From assembly GCA_027485575.1 (NCBI GenBank), contig JAIXQU010000120.1, positions 1-32,771 on the forward strand: DNA of 32,771 bases, in the 5' to 3' direction. Under the pieces are notes generated by a model. That model was not told the DNA's origin. It was given only the letters and a program-made list of their open reading frames with translations, and made no database searches. The position numbers were made by a program, and so were the translations under genes. The DNA is from Cytophagaceae bacterium (lineage in GTDB: Bacteria; Bacteroidota; Bacteroidia; Cytophagales; Flexibacteraceae). Shown here one piece after another: positions 9,248-17,044 of this stretch (the stretch's first letter is position 1; every line of letters starts with the position of its first letter).

Positions 9248-9272
9248 CTTTTGTTTCGTTCCTAAACAAAAG
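9248..9272. repeat. Perfect 9-bp inverted repeat
   Basis: CTTTTGTTT (9248-9256) and AAACAAAAG (9264-9272) are exact reverse complements around a 7-nt loop. It lies 60 bp past the xdhB stop. No T-run follows on either strand, so it is a poor terminator; it may belong to a dispersed repeat family. Confidence 0.7.
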
Positions 9273-9345
9273 GATTTCCACTCATGTCCCTCAGCCAGCT
9301 AAACCCAGGTTCCAGAATAAAACCAGCTGTATGGGTTCAGTAATA

Positions 9346-9458
9346 TATATAAAGTCTAATTTGAATTTACAATTTGCCTTAGTCATTTCTCCACTGGAGA
9401 AACTGGAATGAGGTCCAACTAAAAATAGAAATTGTAAATTCTTTTTGGACTTTATATA
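9346..9458. repeat. Large imperfect inverted repeat (MITE- or REP-like)
   Basis: TATATAAAGTC (9346-9356) pairs with GACTTTATATA (9448-9458). After 6-nt unpaired spacers on both sides, GAATTTACAATTT (9363-9375) pairs with AAATTGTAAATTC (9429-9441). The 53-nt centre holds a further small hairpin. Both arms are symmetric in layout, as expected for a folded transposon relative or an RNA hairpin. Confidence 0.75.
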
Positions 9459-9600
9459 AATCAAAAGTAGGATTGATTCGTGAAGACCCAGGCGGGGTAA
9501 AAACCTTAAGGACACTTACCCATGCGTAGATTGCTTTCTGAAAATAAATCGACCGCTTCGCGGTAATGGAATCAAAGAGTCAAAGAGACAAAGAGTCTTT

Positions 9601-11217
9601 TTAATCCCTGAGGCAGCGAACACTAAGGCCATCTCGCACACCGTAGTTGGCCCGACCTGAACTGGCATTGTAGGATACCAGAAGCCGCATCCAGGGGTTT
9701 GGGATTGTCGGAAAGAACTCCGTGGAGGACCACCAGAGGCCTTCGTTGCCAATGCCGTTGTAAGGTCCATTGCCGTAACGATTGCCGCCAGGAAGGCCTG
9801 AAAAACCGCTCTCGTTCGTTGCTCCGGCGTTGGGAGCATTCCAAAGGGTTGAGGTACTTTTAAGCTTGCCAGCCACGTTCTGGGCCTCGCCTCTGCTTCC
9901 TGCCAAATCCGCTTCCGTAGTACTCATGCCCAAGGAAATTTCAAGCGTCTTCCACTCCCCATCAGTGGGTACATGCCAGCCAACAGGGCATAGGTTTCTG
10001 CTGTCTGCAACCGCATACCAGTTGTACAACTTACCATAGGTCGTATTGTTGGCGGCATCGTTGTTGTAAATGGCATATGCGCCTGTAGTTGTGTTCTGCC
10101 ATTCAGTATCGCTCAGATTCGTTGGTATCGGATCACCGTTGCGGTATTTACTTACTTTTAAGTTTTCTTTCATCCATACCTGTGTGCCAATCGTTACCGT
10201 GGTGTAGGTGTTGCCATCTACATCCACTGGATTGGAAGAAGGGCAAATACCACCTGTAGTCCAGGTTAGTACGCCATTACAAAGAGTAAGTATTTGACCG
10301 TTACTACCCGGGTTCAGCGTCGTCCATGCGGTGCCGTTCCAGTACATCATCTGGTTGGTTGTTGTGCCATTGGCAAAGCCCGGGCCGGATGGACCTGTTG
10401 CTCCGGTTTGGCCTGCTGCTCCGTTGCAGATGTATCGGGTCAGACTTGTATTGATCTCTGAGGTTTCCAGAATGCTGTTGCCATTGGCATCTATGCCTGT
10501 TTCAATCTTTGTGCCTCCTGTGGTGCAATTTGCGCCAGCGGCTTCCGTACTTGTTTTTACCAAACTGATTTTGCCATCGGCGCCAGAAGGGCCGGTTGCA
10601 CCTGCTGCGCCGGCAGAACCAGCCGGGCCGGCAACTCCTTGTGTGCCTTGAGGTCCTTGCGGGCCTGTCGGGCCAATTGGTCCCTGAGGTCCCGCTGTGG
10701 CTGGAGTTGGCTCCCATTTGCCGGTGCTTTGGTTGTAAGCCAATACATAACCGTTCTGTGCGCCTTGCAGATTTACTCCTTTTAACTCTTCGGCGCTCCC
10801 CGCCGCAAAGGCATAGAAACTGCTGGCCAGTTCCAGTTGGCCCAGACTGGTAAAGGGTGTGTTCGGTACCGTTTGGTATTCTACTTCCATCCAGAAGCCG
10901 CCTTCTTTCCAGGGAATGGTTTCAAAAGTGGTACTCGGTGCGCCGTTGCAGCCGATCCCCAACACATTTCGATTTAACTGCAAACTGATAAAACCATTGG
11001 CATTGGATACATCCTGGTGCAAAGCACAATATACCAAAGGGCCGCTTTGCCCGCCTTTTTTAAAGGTAAGCCGTATGCTCACCGGGGTGTTCACCAAAGG
11101 CTGGTTGTTGGCATCGCGTACCACTGCCGAAAAGCTCACCACTTGCGGTATGTTGCTTTGCGCCAGTACTGCGGTGCTTAGAATGGATAATAATAAAAGA
11201 AGGTAAATGGATTTCAT
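9601..11217 (-). CDS. Secreted collagen-like / FISUMP domain protein
   Basis: This is a 538-residue exported protein. A signal peptide ends at about residue 19 (VLA-Q). Residues 22-140 form a beta-rich region. A collagen-like Gly-X-Y stretch covers about 176-215 and a short second one 266-282. Between them is a Cys-containing module (Cys231, Cys264) of the type often found between collagen repeats, here ending in RYICNG. Residues about 330-538 are a Fibrobacter succinogenes major paralogous (FISUMP) domain, with DGNTYTTVTIGTQVWMKENL, KLYNWYAV, CPVGWHVPT, WWSST and the ending VRCLRD. It likely acts at the cell surface; the ligand is unknown. It lies 33 nt downstream of the T9SS-tail protein gene. 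Its DNA is visibly richer in G+C than its neighbours. Confidence 0.85.
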   Translation of the reverse strand: MKSIYLLLLLSILSTAVLAQSNIPQVVSFSAVVRDANNQPLVNTPVSIRLTFKKGGQSGPLVYCALHQDVSNANGFISLQLNRNVLGIGCNGAPSTTFETIPWKEGGFWMEVEYQTVPNTPFTSLGQLELASSFYAFAAGSAEELKGVNLQGAQNGYVLAYNQSTGKWEPTPATAGPQGPIGPTGPQGPQGTQGVAGPAGSAGAAGATGPSGADGKISLVKTSTEAAGANCTTGGTKIETGIDANGNSILETSEINTSLTRYICNGAAGQTGATGPSGPGFANGTTTNQMMYWNGTAWTTLNPGSNGQILTLCNGVLTWTTGGICPSSNPVDVDGNTYTTVTIGTQVWMKENLKVSKYRNGDPIPTNLSDTEWQNTTTGAYAIYNNDAANNTTYGKLYNWYAVADSRNLCPVGWHVPTDGEWKTLEISLGMSTTEADLAGSRGEAQNVAGKLKSTSTLWNAPNAGATNESGFSGLPGGNRYGNGPYNGIGNEGLWWSSTEFFPTIPNPWMRLLVSYNASSGRANYGVRDGLSVRCLRD

Positions 11218-11250
11218 ATGACTAAAATTGATTGATTTTTTGAATTGAAT

Positions 11251-11733
11251 TTATTTTGATTTTATGATTTTGTAGGTGCCCAGTTTCTCAAGGCCCTTGA
11301 TGATTTGAAGTGTGTACATACCGGCTGCTACATCTTTTAGCATCAGGCGCACATGGCTGGATTTTACCTGCTCTTTTCTCACCTCCTTTCCATTGGCATC
11401 GAGTAAAACCAGAAATTGTCCGGCTGGGTCGCCCGATTTCCAGTCAATAAAAACCTCATCCGAACTTGGATTAGGATATACCGATACATCCACCGTTGGA
11501 CGGTCCATTGTTTTTACCTGCAAAGGTGCGTAGGTACTTTTGCCATATTCGGAAGCTACCGTCAGCGAACCGGCGCCGCCACTCATATAACTTCCAAAAG
11601 GCGAACCCGCCACCGGTTGGAAATTGTTGTTGTCTGAAGCCAGACCCGAAAACTGGATCCGCTCGATGCTTTGGGCATTGGCCGAAAACATCAGTAAAGC
11701 CGAAAAAGTTGAGGTAAGAAGAAAGATTCGCAT
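11251..11733 (-). CDS. Small secreted protein with T9SS type A sorting domain
   Basis: This 160-residue protein has a signal peptide (cleavage near ANA-Q, residue 20), a short Gly/Ser-rich region (about 25-75), and a C-terminal T9SS sorting domain from about residue 82. The sorting domain shows VYPNPSSDEVFIDW, the DANGKEV turn, VAAGMYTLQI and the basic end KIIKSK. It should cross the inner membrane by Sec and the outer membrane by the type IX system. There is little room for a functional domain, so it may be a surface or carrier protein working with the downstream FISUMP protein, which has no sorting tail. The two genes are 33 nt apart and probably form an operon. The function of the middle region is unknown. 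Confidence 0.85.
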   Translation of the reverse strand: MRIFLLTSTFSALLMFSANAQSIERIQFSGLASDNNNFQPVAGSPFGSYMSGGAGSLTVASEYGKSTYAPLQVKTMDRPTVDVSVYPNPSSDEVFIDWKSGDPAGQFLVLLDANGKEVRKEQVKSSHVRLMLKDVAAGMYTLQIIKGLEKLGTYKIIKSK

Positions 11734-11754
11734 GGTGATTTTTTTTTTTATTTA

Positions 11755-11789
11755 TGGTGTAAAGAAATGTACTTTAACCCATTACACCA
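11755..11789. promoter_or_regulatory. Inverted repeat in the promoter region of the T9SS-tail gene
   Basis: TGGTGTAA (11755-11762) and TTACACCA (11782-11789) are exact 8-bp reverse complements with a 19-nt spacer. They enclose TACATTTC on the minus strand, which is one base from the -7 consensus. This could be an operator for the 11733-9601 gene pair, or a 5'UTR hairpin. Confidence 0.4.
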
Positions 11790-11844
11790 AAAATGACAGC
11801 AAATTTGCTTTGGAGAAAAGACTCTCTTAAACCCGCTCTCAAAT

Positions 11845-11891
11845 GGAGCGTGGTTGAGCCACGTTCCGGTTAATTTTTGGCCTCCGGCCAA
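11845..11891. repeat. Two adjacent hairpins
   Basis: GGAGCGTGG (11845-11853) pairs with CCACGTTCC (11859-11867) with one mismatch around the loop TTGAG. TTGGCC-TCC-GGCCAA follows at 11877-11891. Neither has a good T-run. They look like parts of repeat elements. Confidence 0.5.
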
Positions 11892-12006
11892 TTCAAACAT
11901 TTTTGGAATAATCCACAAAATTAATCCTGTTTCTTTCTGATAATAAGTTGGTTATGTAAGCCAGATGCCTATGAATGGAACGAATCACGCTAAGACGTGA
12001 CCCGAT

Positions 12007-12089
12007 AAAGGTGACCAGGAATTCCCCATCTGCCGCCGGGCAGGTATTCCGATGCTAAACTGCTTCAAATCAGAAACTTCGTCACCTTT
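12007..12089. repeat. Nested inverted repeat
   Basis: The outer arms AAAGGTGAC (12007-12015) and GTCACCTTT (12081-12089) are exact complements. Inside, CTGCC (12030-12034) and GGCAG (12039-12043) form a tight hairpin flanked by GGAAT and ATTCC. A T-rich run (TTTTCTTTTTTATC) begins at the right arm, so on the plus strand it could act as a weak terminator. Confidence 0.5.
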
Positions 12090-12269
12090 TCTTTTTTATC
12101 CGGAGCGCTGCAACATATTTTGAGTAAAAGATGCTGATTTTTTACCTCTCAGCCTCTCATAACGAAGTCCTGACGACAAATCCGGTTAATAGAAAATCCA
12201 AAATCTTTAGATAACTGAATTCATGCCAATTCTTTCACATATTTGCCTCTTCAAGTCCTCTAATATTCT

Positions 12270-13286
12270 ATGCGTGTAATTGCTCTACTTATCGTTTTTG
12301 CCATTCCTGATTTGCTATCAGGTCAACCCAAAAAACCCGGCAATGCACCTCCAGCAAAGGTTACAGCCCTTGATATGATTAAACAGGTAAAAGAAGTTTT
12401 TGGCAAACTTGACTACCACCAAAGAGTCAAATTTATCAATGACGATGGGCTTACAGGTTATGAACTGGAAACCAGCAAAAAAACCTCTTTTGAAAGTGAT
12501 GCCTTTTGGAAGTCAGAAAGCGACACGCTGGGGTATTTATACGAATTCCCAAGACCCATTAAAGACTCTATAGATGTGGTAAACAAAGGCAAAATATCCT
12601 ATTACCCACCAGGGGGAGAAAATATCTTATCCGCATTTAACTGGTCCAAAGTGATAAAAAGGAATGGTGACACCCTGATAGTTCCTTTTGACGCATCTCA
12701 AGCCAAAAACCCTTACGGCAAGCAATTTGACTGGACACATCCCGGAAACTTCAAAAATTATTCCAGGGCATGGATTTTTCCAGCTTCAATGAAACCTGTG
12801 GCTTATAAATGTAACCGAAAAGGCACCTGGACATTAAATAGAAATGTGCTTCAGTTTATAGCTGAACCCAATCAAAATGAATTTAATTTTGAGCTTAAAT
12901 ACCTAAAGCAAAACGTTTTAATCAAAGAACTGGGAGGAAGACCTGTTACTTATATCAAAGAGATAAAAATAGAAAGTGATACAGTTTTTATGGAATTGAA
13001 GGACGATCAGGAAGAAGATGGGGACAGGGTCTCGCTCTATTATGATAGAGAATGGATTGGCAAAAACATTCAGGTCACAAAGCATCCTCTTCGCCTTTTC
13101 CTGCCGGTTTCTTTTGGTTCGGAGGGTTCCTCGTTTATTCTGCATGCAGAAAATGAAGGCCGCATGCCTCCGAATACAGCCGAGGTTACCATTTTTACCG
13201 GAGACAAAAGATATTCTGTAACCCTCTCCTCTTCAAGAAATGCCAGTTCCGGAATAATTTTGAAACGTTCAACGCCCAAAAAGTAG
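12270..13286 (+). CDS. Secreted protein of unknown function
   Basis: I do not recognise a named family for the whole 338-residue protein. It starts with a signal peptide (MRVIALLIVFAIPDLLSG, cleavage near Gln19). A middle region (about 30-235) contains many aromatic and charged residues, including KQFDWTHPGN and a tract with two Cys-free sheets. The C-terminal 95 residues, with DRVSLYYDREWI, HPLRLFLP and LHAENEGRMPPNTAEV, resemble a beta-sandwich module I associate with secreted Bacteroidota proteins, where AENEG and PPNTA are recurrent. It lacks a T9SS tail, so it may stay in the periplasm. It stands alone, transcribed away from the repeat-rich segment and converging with the acyltransferase gene. 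Confidence 0.8.
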   Translation: MRVIALLIVFAIPDLLSGQPKKPGNAPPAKVTALDMIKQVKEVFGKLDYHQRVKFINDDGLTGYELETSKKTSFESDAFWKSESDTLGYLYEFPRPIKDSIDVVNKGKISYYPPGGENILSAFNWSKVIKRNGDTLIVPFDASQAKNPYGKQFDWTHPGNFKNYSRAWIFPASMKPVAYKCNRKGTWTLNRNVLQFIAEPNQNEFNFELKYLKQNVLIKELGGRPVTYIKEIKIESDTVFMELKDDQEEDGDRVSLYYDREWIGKNIQVTKHPLRLFLPVSFGSEGSSFILHAENEGRMPPNTAEVTIFTGDKRYSVTLSSSRNASSGIILKRSTPKK

Positions 13287-13357
13287 TTTTAAAAGCTTTA
13301 AAAAAATCCTATTGCTTAATCTGGGTTAAAAACTGAAGAGATATTAAAATCAGCGTT

Positions 13358-13996
13358 TTAATCAATTTTCACTGCCGGAATTCCTGCATAAATTCCGGAT
13401 TGTTGAATAGAATTTAAGACCACGGCCCCCATTCCGATGGTAACATCGTCTGCAATAGTCACCCCTTGCCGCACGGCAGCATTAGAACCAATATAAACAC
13501 GTTTCCCAACAGTACAATTTCCATTTATATTGGCTCCCGGGCCGGTTGAAAAAAAATCACCCGCTTGAAAATCATGTCCGATGGTTGAACCATAGTTGAC
13601 CTGTGCATGGTTTCCAATCTGAATGTTGCAAGTGATTACAGACCCGGCAGAAATCACAGATCCTTGTCCAATTTCAACCCATTCAGAAATAATGCATGAA
13701 GGATGAATAATGGTACCGAACAAGGCATTTTTGGGCAAAGTCTGCAAAGCATCTGCCCTCGTTTTTGAATTTCCTATCGCTAAAATGATATGGAATTTTT
13801 CAAAATCAAGTTGAGATTGAGGAACAACTTTACAATTCATTAAGGTTCGTTCCTGGTAAATCTCATCCGGTTCCGTAAAAATCACCCTACCCTTATAGTC
13901 AATTTTCATATCCTTCCAGGCCTCAATCAGTTGGCATAATATATCCCTTGCCCCACCGCCAGAACCAATCAAAGCTATTTTATCCCCTACAACCAT
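13358..13996 (-). CDS. NeuD-like sugar O-acyltransferase (left-handed beta-helix)
   Basis: The 212-residue protein has an N-terminal nucleotide-sugar-type fold (IALIGSGGGARDI at about 7-19; the FHIILAIGN strand) and a C-terminal hexapeptide-repeat beta-helix from about 95 to 212. The repeats include IGQGSVISAGSVI, IGNHAQVNYGSTIGHD, VGKRVYIGSNAAV and IADDVTIGMGAVV, ending in YAGIPAVKI. The His in TIGHD is the expected catalytic base of this NeuD/PglD family, which transfers acetyl groups to amino sugars using acetyl-CoA. Surface polysaccharide genes are usual neighbours, but none is seen here. It lies 27 nt downstream of the large PAS/HPt gene on the same strand, so the two may be co-transcribed. 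Confidence 0.85.
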   Translation of the reverse strand: MVVGDKIALIGSGGGARDILCQLIEAWKDMKIDYKGRVIFTEPDEIYQERTLMNCKVVPQSQLDFEKFHIILAIGNSKTRADALQTLPKNALFGTIIHPSCIISEWVEIGQGSVISAGSVITCNIQIGNHAQVNYGSTIGHDFQAGDFFSTGPGANINGNCTVGKRVYIGSNAAVRQGVTIADDVTIGMGAVVLNSIQQSGIYAGIPAVKID

Positions 13997-14023
13997 TATA
14001 ACTATTTTTATCTCATTGTTAAG

Positions 14024-16732
14024 CTAAATCCCGATTTTTTCCTTTCTTGAATACTCTTTAATCTGGGCGGCTACCTCTTTGCAGATGCGGGAAACCTTTT
14101 TCACCAAAGAATCTTTTTCTTTCCTGGATATTTTCTTTCCACTTTCCGTCATTTCTATCGAGTCTTTCAATACGTTTTCAAGAGACCGAATTTCAAATGT
14201 TTTTGTTGTCGCTCTAATTTTATGTAGGAGAAACTTCAATCCCTCTGCATCAGATTTCTCAATATGGGTGGAGAAATTTTGCAGGCATTCTTCCAAACTT
14301 TTAAAATATGTTTGAAATAGTTTAGCCATAAATTTCTTATCTCCTTCCGTGATTTCCAGAACTTTATCAAAATTCAGGTCAATTTCATTTTCCTGAATAT
14401 AAACAGGTTTGGATTCTGAACCAGATTTTGAAAACAACCATACCTGTTCAATCAATTCCTGACTTGAGCCTGGAAATGGTTTAGGCTCAACAAACGACTT
14501 AAGTGTTTGATTGCTTATTTTATCATTTGTATCTGACTGAAAAAACAGCAGTTTGACATTTTTTTCCAGAAAGATTTCAAAGGGAAGTTGTTCTAATTCT
14601 TTCAGATTCTTTCCCCACCAAATTACAAGGTCGAAATCTGTTTTTTCCATCACTCTGTTTATGCTTGCAATGGATGGCACCATTACAACTTTTGCCCCGT
14701 TAAACTTTAACTCCTCCTCAACCCATATAACATGTTTCTCAATGATGGGTCCCAGAAGGACCGTTTTTCCCTTTAAAATCAGAATAGGTTTAATCAGTTT
14801 TTCCGGAGAAAAATTATTGAAAGGGATAAGTGGAAAAGAAAAAGTAAAAAATCCATCTGACTCATTCGCCAAATACCCTTCACTTTGCCACATCTTAATT
14901 AAAAAATATAAACTGTAATGTAGTTGACTACCTTCAAAATAATTGATACCTGAAAAGTCAAGAACAAGAGAAAGTGACTTCGTTTGAACCTCACCTGAAT
15001 CAACAAAAACAGAGGCCTTAATGGGTAAAGTACTTCCAAATCCAGATATCTCATTCAGTAACTCTGTGAGTAAACACTTTGGAATCATCAGTATGGATTC
15101 ATCTTTATCCGGAAGAGAAATTCTCAAATCGATGCCTTTCCAAACTGGAAGATTTACCTGGAGTACTATATTCAAATCAATCAACGTCATTGGATATGAA
15201 TAAAAACCAGGAACCTTTCCAAAAAATTGATTTCTAAGTAATTCGACCTTGATCGTCCTGAATGATTTGGCGAGTTTTAAAATTATATCAGCAGTAGTTG
15301 AATCACTCAACTCCGCTGAAGGATAAGAAACACTTGCCTCACTTTTCTGGCACAAAAAAGTCAACCTGTCCAATACTTCCATTTGGGCTTCAATTCTTCG
15401 GTATCTGTCAGTTAGGTTGACACCCATTCCAACAAAATAATTTAAATTCCCAACAGAATCCATTATGGGTGAAAGCTCCCTGATGTAATAAGACAATTCA
15501 AGATTGGCATCCAGGTTAAACTCTTCAAAACGAACTGGCTCTCCCATCAACCTTACTTCATCCATTTTTGACTTTCGTGAGAGTAGTTTATTTAGATTTT
15601 TGTGGTTCATTTTGGCATAATCTTCATCAGACTTTCCAATAAGCCAGGCATTTATAGCCGGGTCCTTAACCGCAGAAGGATTGATGTAAACATATTTCTC
15701 TTCCGAATTTAAAACAGCAATGTCAAAATTTGAATTTTCAAAAATTTGCTTAAAAAACATAAGCTCAGATTCTCTTTTCAATTCCTCTTTTTTCTCCTTG
15801 CTGATGTCAATCAGAAAAACCAGAATAAGGTCATCTTTATTTACAAGCTCAATTTTAAAGACTTGTTCATTACTCGATTCATTAACGTAAATGGCATCTG
15901 AGGAGCCTTCAATAACCAATTGATAAAGGTTCAATGAAAGTCCTTTTAAGCTTATTCCCTGAATTTCATACCAGTCAAGTCTGCAAACATTCAAAAAAGA
16001 CTGATTGGCCCAAATCAGATTATGCTCAATTTCCTTCTTTTCATTTTTATTCTTTTTTACTATAAAAACGGGCAAATGGAAGGCTTGAAATAAGGAATCG
16101 ATGCCTTTTGCAAAAACCATTTTTCCCTTTCCGACATCGGATTGAATTGAAAGATCATGAGCAAAACCTTGTACCAGTTCAATCAAGCCTTCTTTGCTAA
16201 AATCCATTCTTAAAAGCAAACCTATGGAGACAGCCTCACCAAATCGGTTACTGACTTCTAAAACTTTATAGCTGCTTCGTAACTTTGTTTTGTATTGATT
16301 TTCATAAAACCCGGAAATCTCAGCCATATTTTCTGGTGAGATCAGTTGGGTATAATTAAGGAGAAGCAACTCATCCTCATTGTAACCCAGTTTATTAAGC
16401 AATGCCGGATTTGCAAATTTGAATTGGCCTTTATAATCCATCTCAAACAAAAATCCGTCTGATTTTTCCACCAGAGATTTAAATCGATTCCCTTGATTTG
16501 AAAGGTTCTTTAGCTCCTCCTTTTTTAGAATTAATTCGCTTTCCAACAACTTCTTCTCACCAAAGTTGATTTGATTTAATTCCTCAATTTCAATAATTTG
16601 TCTTTTTATCTGTTCATTTTCATGACTCACCCTGGCTAAAACCTTTTTTTTAGCTTCCAATTTTCTAAATAAATAAAAAATGGAGGAAAAGGCTAAAAGT
16701 GAAACAAGAATCGTGATTACAAAAATGAACAT
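14024..16732 (-). CDS. PAS-containing hybrid signalling protein with degenerate kinase and receiver domains and a C-terminal HPt
   Basis: The 902-residue protein has one N-terminal membrane segment (1-22), a coiled coil (about 25-80), a PAS domain (about 82-145), a divergent middle sensor region (about 210-310) and another PAS (about 325-445). Residues 480-640 resemble a histidine kinase, with an N-box-like LLTELLNE (554-561) and DFSG where DxGxG is expected. I see no phospho-accepting H-box and no second Gly-box. Residues about 650-770 resemble a receiver: EPKPFP keeps the conserved Lys-Pro-Phe, but VIWWGKN stands where the phospho-Asp should be. The C-terminal HPt retains His837 in LLHKIRAT. 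So it looks like a pseudokinase with a possibly working HPt. A gene with a receiver is divergent; an acyltransferase gene follows. Confidence 0.8.
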   Translation of the reverse strand: MFIFVITILVSLLAFSSIFYLFRKLEAKKKVLARVSHENEQIKRQIIEIEELNQINFGEKKLLESELILKKEELKNLSNQGNRFKSLVEKSDGFLFEMDYKGQFKFANPALLNKLGYNEDELLLLNYTQLISPENMAEISGFYENQYKTKLRSSYKVLEVSNRFGEAVSIGLLLRMDFSKEGLIELVQGFAHDLSIQSDVGKGKMVFAKGIDSLFQAFHLPVFIVKKNKNEKKEIEHNLIWANQSFLNVCRLDWYEIQGISLKGLSLNLYQLVIEGSSDAIYVNESSNEQVFKIELVNKDDLILVFLIDISKEKKEELKRESELMFFKQIFENSNFDIAVLNSEEKYVYINPSAVKDPAINAWLIGKSDEDYAKMNHKNLNKLLSRKSKMDEVRLMGEPVRFEEFNLDANLELSYYIRELSPIMDSVGNLNYFVGMGVNLTDRYRRIEAQMEVLDRLTFLCQKSEASVSYPSAELSDSTTADIILKLAKSFRTIKVELLRNQFFGKVPGFYSYPMTLIDLNIVLQVNLPVWKGIDLRISLPDKDESILMIPKCLLTELLNEISGFGSTLPIKASVFVDSGEVQTKSLSLVLDFSGINYFEGSQLHYSLYFLIKMWQSEGYLANESDGFFTFSFPLIPFNNFSPEKLIKPILILKGKTVLLGPIIEKHVIWVEEELKFNGAKVVMVPSIASINRVMEKTDFDLVIWWGKNLKELEQLPFEIFLEKNVKLLFFQSDTNDKISNQTLKSFVEPKPFPGSSQELIEQVWLFSKSGSESKPVYIQENEIDLNFDKVLEITEGDKKFMAKLFQTYFKSLEECLQNFSTHIEKSDAEGLKFLLHKIRATTKTFEIRSLENVLKDSIEMTESGKKISRKEKDSLVKKVSRICKEVAAQIKEYSRKEKIGI

Positions 16733-16785
16733 TTGATGAAATTATAACTACATCATAAAGAGATACAAGATTATACATTTTTGGC

Positions 16786-16793
16786 CAAATATA
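16786..16793 (-). promoter_or_regulatory. -7 element upstream of the 902-residue signalling gene
   Basis: TATATTTG on the minus strand matches TAnnTTTG exactly and lies 54 nt before the ATG at 16732. A TTTG at 16811-16808 is only 14 nt away, shorter than the usual spacing, so the -33 element is doubtful. Confidence 0.45.
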
Positions 16794-16904
16794 TTTTCTG
16801 AGATATCCAAAAAATGGGAATTTCAGAAATATAACATTGCATAGAGTAAATTACCCCTGAATTTTAACCCATTTTTTGCGTGATTTATCGAGCAAATTTA
16901 GTTA

Positions 16905-16932
16905 TTAAACCGTTTAGAGATGTTTTAAACCG
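16905..16932. promoter_or_regulatory. Paired TTAAACCG repeats, possible operator
   Basis: TTAAACCG occurs at 16905-16912 and again at 16925-16932, exactly 20 bp apart, about two helical turns. Each copy is part of a small palindrome (TAAAC-C-GTTTA at 16906-16916; GTTT-T-AAAC at 16922-16930). It lies 30 bp upstream of the plus-strand TACTTTTG element. The regulator is unknown. Confidence 0.4.
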
Positions 16933-16961
16933 AATAGACCTAAAGTTAAAAACTATTGTAT

Positions 16962-16969
16962 TACTTTTG
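16962..16969 (+). promoter_or_regulatory. -7 element on the plus strand, leader of the receiver gene
   Basis: TACTTTTG matches TAnnTTTG exactly. No good TTTG is found 19-20 nt upstream. A transcript from here would start near 16976 and meet the terminator hairpin at 17004 almost at once. Confidence 0.45.
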
Positions 16970-17003
16970 TTACAGTTTTAAGTGGTTGAGTAGTTTAAGT
17001 TGT

Positions 17004-17044
17004 ATGGACGTCGAATTAAATTAGTTCGATGTCCATTTTTTTTT
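17004..17044 (+). terminator. Intrinsic terminator in the leader of the receiver gene
   Basis: ATGGACGTCGAA (17004-17015) pairs with TTCGATGTCCAT (17025-17036), with one G-T wobble, around a 9-nt loop. Nine T follow (17036-17044). No gene ends just before it on this strand, so it should act on a short leader or small RNA started in the intergenic region. Confidence 0.85.

Larger units (their letters stand above)
9188..9600. other. Non-coding segment with inverted repeats after xdhB
   Basis: No convincing gene lies in these 413 bp. It contains a hairpin at 9248-9272, a large imperfect inverted repeat at 9346-9458 with a small hairpin (TCTCCA-C-TGGAGA, 9388-9400) in its loop, a 7-bp direct repeat ACCCAGG on both sides (9303-9309 and 9486-9492), a short hairpin ACCGC-TTC-GCGGT near 9550, and a TCAAAGAG-type short direct repeat near 9575-9600. 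The layout suggests interspersed repeat elements. Confidence 0.6.
11734..12269. other. Non-coding segment rich in inverted repeats
   Basis: No gene is supported in these 536 bp. It holds the promoter region of the T9SS-tail gene, then a chain of hairpins: 11755-11789, 11845-11867, 11877-11891 and a nested structure at 12007-12089. A 10-bp direct repeat TCCGGTTAAT occurs at 11865-11874 and 12181-12190. Together with 9188-9600 it brackets the two secreted-protein genes. Confidence 0.6.

Noticed and set aside
9291-9515. Minus-strand reading frame of 74 residues
   Set aside because: It is the translation of both arms of the large inverted repeat (9346-9458); its sequence mirrors itself and has no protein-like features.
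10331-10651. Pro/Ala/Val-rich frame on the plus strand
   Set aside because: It is the antisense of the collagen-like GPx repeat, which always yields long open frames.
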